A stretch of 40,357 bases of DNA from Pseudomonadales bacterium (lineage in GTDB: Bacteria; Pseudomonadota; Gammaproteobacteria; Pseudomonadales; Azotimanducaceae), in NCBI GenBank assembly GCA_023300545.1, contig JALZVT010000064.1:1-40357 (forward strand), written 5' to 3'. A model generated the notes under the pieces. It did no database searches, was not told the DNA's origin, and saw only the letters and a program-made list of their open reading frames with translations. Position 1 is the first letter of the stretch. Every line of letters begins with the position of its first letter. Made by a program: the position numbers and the translations under genes. Shown here piece by piece: positions 32,773 to 39,806 of the stretch.

Positions 32773-33672
32773 ATGATTGAACGTATCGAGTTTGGCCGCA
32801 CGGGCCACTTCAGTTCGCGGGTGCTATTTGGCGCCGCGGCACTTGGCGGTATGAAGCAAGAGCGCGCTGATCGTACGCTTGAGTTGCTCGATATGTACGG
32901 GTTAAACCACATTGATACGGCCGCGAGTTATGGTGAGTCTGAGTTGCGCTTAGCCCCGTTTCTAAGAACGCGTCGGCAAGATTTCTTTCTTGCCACTAAA
33001 ACGGGTCATCGCACCTACGACAAAGCGCGAGAACAATTGCACCAAAGCCTGGAGCGCCTGGGTGTTGATCATGTTGACCTGATTCAAATGCACAACCTCG
33101 CACAGCCAGATCAATGGGATGTGGCCATGGGTGATGGTGGTGCGTTGCAGGCGTTGGTAGAGGCGCGCGATGAAGGTTTGGTGCGACACATCGGCGTGAC
33201 GGGGCACGGCACCTATATTCCCCAGATGCACAAGAAGAGCCTGGAACAATTCGCCTTTGCGTCCGTCTTGATGCCATACAACTACTCGATGATGAGTGAT
33301 GCCCAGTACGCTGCAGACTTTAATGCGACTTGCGCGCTGTGCCACGAACGCGGAGTTGCGGTACAAACGATTAAGGCGATTGCAAAACGTCGCTGGCGAG
33401 ACGCGGACAGCGCGAAGAAGTTTAGTTGGTATGCGCCCATTACCGAAGCGGATGCCATGCGCCGCGCGGTGCATTACGTATTGTCGCGTCCGGGGCTGTT
33501 TTTGAACACCACGAGCGACGCCACCCTGTTAGAAAACGTCTTGAAGCTGGCTAGTGAGACCATTGTTGCGCCGGCAGATTCCGCCATGCAAGCCGATCAA
33601 GATGAACTGGGCATTGAGCCGTTGTTCGTTCGCGATGTGTCCGATGATGTGTTGCCGGCATCTGCCGGGTAG
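32773..33672 (+). CDS. Aldo/keto reductase
   Basis: This 299-residue cytosolic TIM-barrel oxidoreductase has the tetrad D48, Y53, K76 and H107 in DTAASYGESE, FLATKTGHR and LIQMHN. It lacks a signal peptide. GMKQERAD near the start and HVDLIQMHNLAQPDQWDVAMGDGGALQAL identify the AKR fold, with NADPH expected. A strong GGGGAAG site precedes the ATG. It lies 46 bases after larE on the same strand, so it may belong to the same transcript as the exported AKR, larB and larE. The second half is divergent (SAKKFSWYAPITEADAMRRAVHYVLS), and the substrate is unknown. Confidence 0.88.
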   Translation: MIERIEFGRTGHFSSRVLFGAAALGGMKQERADRTLELLDMYGLNHIDTAASYGESELRLAPFLRTRRQDFFLATKTGHRTYDKAREQLHQSLERLGVDHVDLIQMHNLAQPDQWDVAMGDGGALQALVEARDEGLVRHIGVTGHGTYIPQMHKKSLEQFAFASVLMPYNYSMMSDAQYAADFNATCALCHERGVAVQTIKAIAKRRWRDADSAKKFSWYAPITEADAMRRAVHYVLSRPGLFLNTTSDATLLENVLKLASETIVAPADSAMQADQDELGIEPLFVRDVSDDVLPASAG

Positions 33673-33697
33673 CGGTGTGAGAAGACAACCGAGCTCG

Positions 33698-34171
33698 CTA
33701 GAGTTTGTTTGCTCTTGATAAAAACACCAATAGCGCATTCTCGAGCCGAGCAATCTTGTGCTCGAGATTAATGGTCTCGGGCATAAAACCAGGCATGTCT
33801 CCGGTCAGGTTGCGAATGCGCACGCTGCAATCCAGATTGCTACACAGCATGTTGCCGATGATTCGGCGACCGTCGGTGCCTGCGACGGTGGCACAAAACA
33901 TGGCAGCGCCTCTCGCACGATGAACAAAGTTGCACCAGGAACACATGTGACTGCGTGGCGGGCCCTCGTCGTTGGCCGAGCGACGCAGAGTGAGTGTTTT
34001 TAGTTCATCAGCGTAGGGTACGACGGCATACGCCAGATGCCCTGACGGATGTACCCAGCCGAGATAATCAAGCACCCCCCAATCAACCGCTTCACCATTC
34101 GGTGGGGCGAGTTCCCGCAGTTTGCGTTGCGGGAATAGCTCAATAATCTGTTCTGTGGTGAGTGCCTGCAT
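33698..34171 (-). CDS. FBP-domain (EF-G-binding protein C-terminal) zinc-finger protein
   Basis: This 157-residue protein contains a treble-clef zinc finger with C77-x2-C80 in MCSWCNF and C110-x4-C115 in MLCSNLDCSVRIRN, the pattern of the FBP_C domain found in FusB-like elongation factor G-binding proteins. The N-terminal half (LGWVHPSGHLAYAVVPYADELKTLTLRRS) also fits. FusB proteins bind EF-G and free it from stalled ribosomes; whether this homologue does so is inferred. The C-terminal helix NLEHKIARLENALLVFLSRAN may form a coiled coil. It is divergent from the small gene at 34437. Confidence 0.82.
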   Translation of the reverse strand: MQALTTEQIIELFPQRKLRELAPPNGEAVDWGVLDYLGWVHPSGHLAYAVVPYADELKTLTLRRSANDEGPPRSHMCSWCNFVHRARGAAMFCATVAGTDGRRIIGNMLCSNLDCSVRIRNLTGDMPGFMPETINLEHKIARLENALLVFLSRANKL

Positions 34172-34436
34172 GGCTATCGTGGCTATCCGAATGGTCTGTG
34201 GTTACGGTGGGTCGTTAGTTTACCGCCTTGGGGCTGGACGCCAAAGCTCCCAGAGTTTTAACTCCTGTGTGGCTTGGCGTAGCGACATTGCGTGCTTGCT
34301 TTAGTCGATATTTGTCATATAAGTAGCCTTAAAAAGCCCTTTCTTGGGATTAAACTGGCGCAATGTGACTGAGTTCGCATAATTTGGGTGACCCGATTCA
34401 TACACTGTTTGCGAAATTGACCAAAAGGACGTGAAT
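34172..34436. other. Divergent promoter region, no further gene seen
   Basis: This 265-bp spacer lies between two genes pointing away from each other, so it must hold both promoters. It is AT-richer than its surroundings (34300-34430), with a small palindrome GGGTGACCC. I could not pick a convincing -35/-10 pair by eye, and no long open frame is present. Confidence 0.4.
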
Positions 34437-34784
34437 ATGAGCAATCGCAACTTAGCCCGCTTCGAAGGCCGACTCTTTGTAGACAACAGTCGCCTGTGCA
34501 TGGTGGTTGAAGCAAATGAGTCAAACGGCATGGGCCGAGTCAGCTCCCGCATCGATGGTAAGCAAGTGCTGCTCGAGATGCCGCTGTCTGAAATCGCGAT
34601 GCATCTGTCAACGAATACCAAGCTGAGCCTCGACAATCTGGGCAGCCCCGAGAGCAAACAGCGGGTTCTTGAAAAAGAAGACGGTTGGTTCTTCTCTGCG
34701 CGCGAAGGTCTTAAAGGGCCATACCCTTCTGGTGAACAGGCTGAGCGTGAGCTTGATCAGTACATCATTGCCGCACAGGGTTAA
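34437..34784 (+). CDS. Small conserved cytosolic protein (DUF6316-like)
   Basis: This 115-residue soluble protein has neither signal nor membrane segment. Its C-terminus EDGWFFSAREGLKGPYPSGEQAERELDQYI resembles the DUF6316 motif W(F/Y)F.TREG..GP..S...AE..L..YI. The N-terminal half (RLFVDNSRLCMVVEANESNGMGRVSSRIDGKQVLLEMPLSEIAMHL) may be a small beta domain. I chose the ATG at 34437 because AAGGA lies eight bases upstream; a GTG two codons earlier is too close to it. Its function is unknown. Confidence 0.75.
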   Translation: MSNRNLARFEGRLFVDNSRLCMVVEANESNGMGRVSSRIDGKQVLLEMPLSEIAMHLSTNTKLSLDNLGSPESKQRVLEKEDGWFFSAREGLKGPYPSGEQAERELDQYIIAAQG

Positions 34785-34816
34785 CTAACTCTGCTTCGAG
34801 CCTGCTTCGAGAGAAG

Positions 34817-35944
34817 TTACTGTTTCTCCGCCACCGGTTTTGGTGGCGCGATAAACGGATAAAGGTGCTGGGCTAAAAAGCCTTCGGGTAGCGGCTTGCC
34901 AACAACCCCATAGCTTTTAGGCCAACGGCCACTGTTATTGATGTAGGTGCCAAACAGCATGTCGAGTACCGGCAGGTTTGCCGCGTAGTTTTTGTCTATG
35001 GCCTCTGCATCTGCGGCGTGGTGCCAATGGTGAAAATGCGGCGTTGAAAACAGGTAGCGCAGCGGACCAAACGGGATGCTGGTGTTGGAGTGAATGAGAA
35101 GGCTTTGTACACCAACCCAGATGACGTAACCGTTAACGGCGTTCTCTGCGAATCCCAGCAAATAGATAGGCAAAATAACGGTAGAGCGGGTAAACAGCAC
35201 TTCACCGAAGTGTATGCGCGAACCCGATAGCCAGTCCATGCGTGCCGGGCAGTGATGGACCGCGTGAATATTCCACAGATAACGATTTTCGTGCATGAGG
35301 CGGTGGCCCCAATACTGTACAAGGTCAGCCGCGAACATGACTTCGATGAACTGTAGCCAGACGGGTTGGCTACGAATCATAGATTGAAAACCGTCATGCA
35401 CCGCGAAGCCAAACAGCTCTTCAGAAAAGTAAGTCGTGACGATTAGAATGACGCTGATCATCAAGTGATTGAAGATGAAATAGACCAGGTCGAGGCGCCA
35501 TTGTGGACGCAGCGTTAACTGGTCTTTGTTGTGGGGCCACATGCGCTCAATGAAGACAAACATGGCCGCGTTGGACAGTAAGGCCAAAACCAACCAATCA
35601 AGACCAAAGGAAACGATGGGCTGGTCAAAGTCGCCCACCTCAACATTTGCGCCGCCTAACCAGACCGCAATGAGTGTGAGACTGATGCCGGTGAAGCCAA
35701 TTCGCTTTGCACCCCAGCGAAATAGCGCCCAGGCGGACAGGGAAGCGGCAAGAATCATCGAGCCGGTTAGCACAAAGCGCATCACTTCAACGTTATACAC
35801 CTGGCGCAATTCTGGCGTAGTCAGGTATTCAGGAAAGTGAAAGCAGAGCACGGCGAGGAGATTTAGCGCCCCGAGAAAGATGGCGATGCTGCCGCTGATG
35901 CGACCTTTGCGAATATCCAGTGGAACTTGTTCGAGTCTACTCAT
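34817..35944 (-). CDS. Sterol desaturase/fatty acid hydroxylase-family membrane protein
   Basis: This 375-residue integral membrane di-iron oxygenase-type protein has about seven hydrophobic segments. Histidine motifs are H214-RLM-H218, H227-x2-H230-H231 and H303/H305-H306-x-H308-H309, plus H245 and H285, the pattern of the fatty acid hydroxylase superfamily. Bacterial members hydroxylate or desaturate lipids such as sterols, carotenoids or ornithine lipids; the substrate is not clear here. It is divergent from the VOC gene at 36099 with about 150 bases between, and its stop lies 32 bases from the preceding convergent gene. Confidence 0.87.
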   Translation of the reverse strand: MSRLEQVPLDIRKGRISGSIAIFLGALNLLAVLCFHFPEYLTTPELRQVYNVEVMRFVLTGSMILAASLSAWALFRWGAKRIGFTGISLTLIAVWLGGANVEVGDFDQPIVSFGLDWLVLALLSNAAMFVFIERMWPHNKDQLTLRPQWRLDLVYFIFNHLMISVILIVTTYFSEELFGFAVHDGFQSMIRSQPVWLQFIEVMFAADLVQYWGHRLMHENRYLWNIHAVHHCPARMDWLSGSRIHFGEVLFTRSTVILPIYLLGFAENAVNGYVIWVGVQSLLIHSNTSIPFGPLRYLFSTPHFHHWHHAADAEAIDKNYAANLPVLDMLFGTYINNSGRWPKSYGVVGKPLPEGFLAQHLYPFIAPPKPVAEKQ

Positions 35945-36098
35945 TACGGGCGCTGCCTAATCCAATGTAGGGCTTACAGCAGTATGTCTGACAGGATGAA
36001 CAGAGTCTGCGACTCAATTCACCCACTGTTTCATCCATTGGGCGAGGCTGCTGTAGGATTGAGGCAGGCTCATCAACTGTCGCGAGAACAACTTGACT

Positions 36099-36620
36099 AT
36101 GAACAATTATCAACAACACCCTTGCCGCTTGCGTTTGGCAGCGCTTGTTATGGGTATAGCCCTGGCTAGCAGTCTCACTAGCAGGGGGGCACTAGCGCAG
36201 TCACCCGCCGTAGCCAAGCCAGAAGTGCTTACCAGCGGCCTGAGTCACATCGGCCTTACGGTGAGCGATTTGCGCCAAACGACGGCGTTCTTCACCGATG
36301 CTTTGGGCTGGCGTGTTGCGGGTGGATATCCAGATTACCCCTCAGTTTTTGTCACTGATGGACAGATATTTGTGACGCTGTGGCAAGCAACAAACCCAGC
36401 CGAGGCGGTGGCGTTTGACCGCAAGAATAACGTTGGCTTGCACCACCTTGCGTTGTCAGTCACCAGCCTAGACGCGCTGCATGAAATGCACCGGCGTCTG
36501 GTTGCAGCCGAGGGTGTGGTGGTTGAGTTTGGTCCGCAACTCAACGGCGACGGTCCCACCATGCACATGATGATTTATGAGCCCAGTGGTAATCGTATTG
36601 AGTTTGCGTACTCGCCTTAG
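36099..36620 (+). CDS. Exported VOC (glyoxalase/bleomycin resistance) superfamily protein
   Basis: This 173-residue protein has a single VOC metal-dependent fold: LSHIGLTVSDLRQTTAFFTDALGWRV (N-terminal histidine), then VGLHHLALSVTSLDALHEMHRRL and MIYEPSGNRIEFAYSP (metal Glu). Unusually for this superfamily it begins with a signal peptide (RLRLAALVMGIALASSLTSRGALA, cleavage near residue 33), so it is probably periplasmic. The ATG at 36099 is used; a TTG two codons earlier is possible. Its stop overlaps the stop of the converging nitronate monooxygenase gene by three bases. Function within the superfamily unknown. Confidence 0.83.
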   Translation: MNNYQQHPCRLRLAALVMGIALASSLTSRGALAQSPAVAKPEVLTSGLSHIGLTVSDLRQTTAFFTDALGWRVAGGYPDYPSVFVTDGQIFVTLWQATNPAEAVAFDRKNNVGLHHLALSVTSLDALHEMHRRLVAAEGVVVEFGPQLNGDGPTMHMMIYEPSGNRIEFAYSP

Positions 36621-37702
36621 CTTTCAGCGTTTGCCAATTCCTCGACGATCTGCGTCACCAGTTCTGCCGCGGGCAAACTGCGGTTGTGGCGAAACCCTTC
36701 TCCGGCCCATAGGGGAGAATAGTTCTGAATGTGTTGTTCGCTCTGGGTTACCGCTGCTGCCGCGGCAAGCGCTTTGCCTGCGTCGTAAGCGATCGGGTAG
36801 TCGGGGGCGAGTGCTGCAAACGGATCTAAGACCTCGGTTACTCGGTTCTTAAGCCCGCGCGACTCACGGCCCGAAAAGACCGTTGTCATTATGCTTTGCC
36901 GGTGTGGCTGAGCCAGCGCCGCGCGGTAGGCCTTGCTCGCCATAGACTCGGGACAGCTTACAAACGCAGTGCCCATTTGTACGGCGGCCGCGCCGAGTGT
37001 TAAGGCAGCGGCGGCTGATGTGCCGTCGTTGATGCCGCCTGCGGCGATAATCGGGACATCGAGGTCTTGGGTAAGTTGTTGAACGAGGAGCAGGGTGCTG
37101 AGTTGTTCGTCTTGCTGATCGGTTGCGAACCGACCCCGGTGTCCGCCGGCTTCCCACCCTTGGGCAATAACGGCATCAACCCCTACGGCCACTAGCCATT
37201 TCGCTTCGGTAATCGATGTGGCGGATGCCAGTACAAAGGTGCCGTTGTCACGCAGTGCCTGGACCGACGCTTGTGCTGGCAGGCCAAAGTGAAAGCTGAC
37301 GATGGCGGCGTTGCAGTCGAGCAGGGCGGCTAAGGTTTCGGGCTCGTCGTCAAAGGTGCCGTATGGGGCGGCTATTTTTTTTGGGGCATTGGCCCCCAGT
37401 TCTGCAAACAGGGGTTTAAGGTACTGCAACCACTGCGTCTGCTTTGTGTCATTGCCTGTGGGGCGCGCGTGGCAAAAGAAATTCAGATTTACGGGTTGTT
37501 GCGAGAGTTTGCTGACTGCCGCGTAGGCATTTTCTACTGCAGCGGCAGACCCACCGCTCAGGCCGAGGGAGCCGAGTGCGCCACGCGACGCGGCAGCAGC
37601 GGCCAGGGGCGGGCTTGACACGCCCACCATCGGAGCTTGAATCAAGGGGTGGTCAAGCTGAAGTTTGTCGAGTAATTGTTGGGTTTTGTTTGTATAAGTC
37701 AT
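36617..37702 (-). CDS. Nitronate monooxygenase / 2-nitropropane dioxygenase-family FMN enzyme
   Basis: This 361-residue FMN TIM-barrel enzyme has the substrate loop AQGWEAGGHRG with H188, then PIIAAGGINDG, ALTLGAAAVQMGTAFV and the N-terminal PLIQAPMVGVSSPPLAAAAASRGALGSLG. Class I nitronate monooxygenases oxidise alkyl nitronates; the related FabK enoyl-ACP reductases share much of the motif set but are shorter (about 320). I chose the ATG at 37702 at the family start; a codon 14 earlier would extend into the inverted repeat region. It is divergent from aceA. Confidence 0.85.
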   Translation of the reverse strand: MTYTNKTQQLLDKLQLDHPLIQAPMVGVSSPPLAAAAASRGALGSLGLSGGSAAAVENAYAAVSKLSQQPVNLNFFCHARPTGNDTKQTQWLQYLKPLFAELGANAPKKIAAPYGTFDDEPETLAALLDCNAAIVSFHFGLPAQASVQALRDNGTFVLASATSITEAKWLVAVGVDAVIAQGWEAGGHRGRFATDQQDEQLSTLLLVQQLTQDLDVPIIAAGGINDGTSAAAALTLGAAAVQMGTAFVSCPESMASKAYRAALAQPHRQSIMTTVFSGRESRGLKNRVTEVLDPFAALAPDYPIAYDAGKALAAAAAVTQSEQHIQNYSPLWAGEGFRHNRSLPAAELVTQIVEELANAES

Positions 37703-37742
37703 GCTGAAAGTCTCGCTTTTTCGGCCTGAAAGGTATCGTGAC

Positions 37743-37778
37743 AAAAAGGAATATATTAGTAGTAAAATATTCCTTTTT
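37743..37778. promoter_or_regulatory. 12-bp inverted repeat between the divergent nitronate monooxygenase and aceA genes
   Basis: AAAAAGGAATAT at 37743-37754 and its exact reverse complement at 37767-37778 flank a 12-base AT-rich centre. It lies 41 bases before the nitronate monooxygenase start and about 110 before the aceA ATG. The repeat centres are 24 bp apart, just over two helix turns, which suits a dimeric regulator or an RNA hairpin. It is the only obvious dyad in the shared promoter region, so a control role for aceA or its neighbour is plausible. Confidence 0.5.
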
Positions 37779-37886
37779 CACAGTTGCAGCAGCTTGCTAC
37801 AGTGTCTGAGTTCGGCGGGTGTCCGTGCCTGTTGCTATTCGTCTGTTTATTTCACAGTTAAATAAATCCATAGGAATCAATCGATT

Positions 37887-39488
37887 ATGTCAGGTTACTT
37901 ACAGCAAGTTAAAGATGCTTCCGCCACGCTGGCGGGGCACGCAGACTGGTCTGCGATCAAGCCCGAATACAGCGTTCGCATGCAGTTGCAGAACCGTTTC
38001 AAGACCGGCCTCGACATCGCTCAGTTCACCGCAGACATCATGCGGCGTGACATGGCTGACTACGACAAAGACACCTCCAAGTACACCCAGTCACTGGGTT
38101 GCTGGCACGGTTTTACGGCCCAGCAAATGGCGATGGCTGTTAAGCGTCACCAGGGCACGATGGACAAGTCTTACGTCTATCTCTCTGGTTGGATGGTTGC
38201 GGCGCTGCGCTCAAAGTTCGGTCCGCTGCCAGATCAGTCTATGCACGAGAAAACATCGGTACCGGCTCTGATCGAAGAGATCTACACCTTCCTCAAGCAG
38301 GCGGATGCTCGCGAACTACGGCACATCTTTGTTGAGCTCGACGAAGCCCGCGCAAGTGGCGGGGATGTTGATTCTATCATTCAGCGTATCGACAACTACG
38401 AAACACACGTTGTGCCCATCATTGCTGACATCGATGCTGGCTTTGGTAACGAAGAAGCTACTTATTTGCTTGCCAAGAAGATGATTGAAGCAGGCGCTTG
38501 TGCGATTCAAATCGAAAATCAGGTCTCTGACGCCAAGCAGTGTGGTCACCAGGCTGGCAAGGTTACGGTTCCTCACGAAGACTTCGTATCTAAGATCAAC
38601 GCTGTACGTTACGCGTTCCTCGAGCTGGGTATCGACAACGGCATTATCGTTGCGCGGACTGATTCACTGGGCGCCGGGCTCACACAGAAGATTCCGGTAT
38701 CAAACACCAAGGGCGACCTCGGCAACCAGTACAACGATTTCCTCGAAACCACGCCGGTTACCAACATTGAAGACCTAAAAGAAGGTGACATCACCATTCA
38801 TCAGAATGGTGTTGTGTGTAAGCCGACTCGTCTCGACAACGGCCTGTATGCGTTCAAGGAAGACACTGGCTTCGATCGTGTTGTTCTTGATTGCATCACC
38901 AGTCTTGAGCACGGTGCTGATCTGCTATGGATCGAAACTGAGAAGCCCAACGTTGAGCAGATTGCGGGCATGGTTAACGAGATTCGCAAAGTTCGCCCAG
39001 ATGCGAAGCTGGTGTACAACAACTCACCATCGTTCAACTGGACGCTGGCGTTCCGCGAGCAGGTATTTGGCGAGTGGAAAGCTGCGGGCAAAGACGTGGC
39101 TGCTTACCCGGATCCTGCAACGACCCCTAAAGGTCTGATGGACGAGAAGTTTGATGCCAGCGATTTGGCTGTTGAAGCTGATGCACTTGTGCAGCGCTTC
39201 CAAGCTGACTCTGCACGCGAAGCGGGTATCTTCCACCACCTGATCACGTTGCCGACTTACCACGAGACAGCGCTGGGCACAGACATTCTCTCCGAAGGCT
39301 ACTTCGGTGACCTGGGCATGCTCGCTTACGTCCGCGACATTCAGCGTCAAGAGATCCGGCGCGATCAAGCGTCTGTGAAGCACCAGGACCTGGCGGGCTC
39401 CAACATCGGCGACGATCACAAGGAATACTTCCTTGGTGAGAAAGCGCTGCTGGCCGGTGGTGCCGCGAATACGATGAACCAGTTCTAG
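37887..39488 (+). CDS. aceA: Isocitrate lyase AceA (long form)
   Basis: This 533-residue enzyme splits isocitrate into glyoxylate and succinate, the entry of the glyoxylate shunt for growth on acetate or fatty acids. Marks are QSLGCWHGF, YLSGWMVAALRS, PIIADIDAGFGN, the catalytic loop K217-Q-C219-G-H221 and NNSPSFNW; it ends in TMNQF. The length and these blocks match the Pseudomonas aeruginosa-type long enzyme (about 531 residues) rather than the 434-residue E. coli form. The ATG has an AGGA site about 12 bases upstream. The stop codon forms part of the first CTAG of a hairpin array, and a terminator follows 130 bases downstream. Malate synthase is not in the window. Confidence 0.97.
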   Translation: MSGYLQQVKDASATLAGHADWSAIKPEYSVRMQLQNRFKTGLDIAQFTADIMRRDMADYDKDTSKYTQSLGCWHGFTAQQMAMAVKRHQGTMDKSYVYLSGWMVAALRSKFGPLPDQSMHEKTSVPALIEEIYTFLKQADARELRHIFVELDEARASGGDVDSIIQRIDNYETHVVPIIADIDAGFGNEEATYLLAKKMIEAGACAIQIENQVSDAKQCGHQAGKVTVPHEDFVSKINAVRYAFLELGIDNGIIVARTDSLGAGLTQKIPVSNTKGDLGNQYNDFLETTPVTNIEDLKEGDITIHQNGVVCKPTRLDNGLYAFKEDTGFDRVVLDCITSLEHGADLLWIETEKPNVEQIAGMVNEIRKVRPDAKLVYNNSPSFNWTLAFREQVFGEWKAAGKDVAAYPDPATTPKGLMDEKFDASDLAVEADALVQRFQADSAREAGIFHHLITLPTYHETALGTDILSEGYFGDLGMLAYVRDIQRQEIRRDQASVKHQDLAGSNIGDDHKEYFLGEKALLAGGAANTMNQF

Positions 39489-39567
39489 CGCGTATCCTCG
39501 CGCGGCTAGGGAATATCCTTTCCCGGTCTAGCGCGTATCCTCGCGCGGCTAGGGCGTATCTTCGCCC
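39485..39567. repeat. Array of four hairpins with constant loop behind aceA
   Basis: There are four units, each CTA, a 5-base stem, a 6-base loop, the complementary stem, then GG. Stems/loops: GCGCG-TATCCT-CGCGC (39488-39503), GGGAA-TATCCT-TTCCC (39509-39524), GCGCG-TATCCT-CGCGC (39531-39546), GGGCG-TATCTT-CGCCC (39552-39567). Units 2 and 4 differ at two base pairs, both changed on both sides. CTAG occurs at 39485, 39506, 39528, 39549 and 39571, a period of 21-22 bp. At larger scale it is a 43-bp unit repeated twice (39484-39526, 39527-39569). The first unit overlaps the aceA stop codon. Confidence 0.9.
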
Positions 39568-39616
39568 GGTCTAGGCGAGGTTCATCCAGGCTGGACTATT
39601 AGTCCGCTTGCTTTCC

Positions 39617-39649
39617 AACCCGGTGCTGGGATCAGCACCGGGTTTTTTT
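39617..39649 (+). terminator. Rho-independent terminator of aceA
   Basis: AACCCGGTGCT (39617-39627) and its exact complement AGCACCGGGTT (39634-39644) form an 11-bp GC-rich stem with a six-base loop, followed by a T-run to 39649. It is placed 129 bp after the aceA stop, so the aceA mRNA should carry the hairpin array as its 3' untranslated region. Confidence 0.93.
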
Positions 39650-39659
39650 ATGTATGCAG

Positions 39660-39743
39660 GAAAGTGCGGGGTCAGAATTAATTCTGACCCCCGAGTTCGT
39701 CGAAAGTGTGGGGTCAGAATTAATTCTGACCCCCGAGTCCGTC
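39660..39743. repeat. 42-bp tandem duplication containing two copies of the 24-bp palindrome
   Basis: Copies 39660-39701 and 39702-39743 differ at only two positions (39667/39709 and 39697/39739). Each contains the perfect palindrome also found at 8231-8254 (here at 39668-39691 and 39710-39733). Near-identity suggests a recent duplication. Confidence 0.92.
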
Positions 39744-39806
39744 TGGACTGGATTCAATGGCGTAAATACGCTCTGATCAGTCCTTGGGAACTCAGGGGAT
39801 ACGCTC

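Larger units (their letters stand above)
39489..39806. other. 318-bp intergenic region between aceA and the truncated hydrolase
   Basis: From left to right it holds most of the hairpin array (to 39567), a short palindrome GGACTATTAGTCC at 39593-39605, a rho-independent terminator (39617-39649), the 42-bp tandem repeat with two copies of the 24-bp palindrome (39660-39743), and about 60 bp of leader for the next gene. The open frame across 39608-39883 only translates the repeats (14 residues repeated) and is not considered a gene. Confidence 0.75.

Noticed and set aside
39485-39743. CRISPR array
   Set aside because: The repeats are contiguous or palindromic with no unique spacers, and no cas genes are present.
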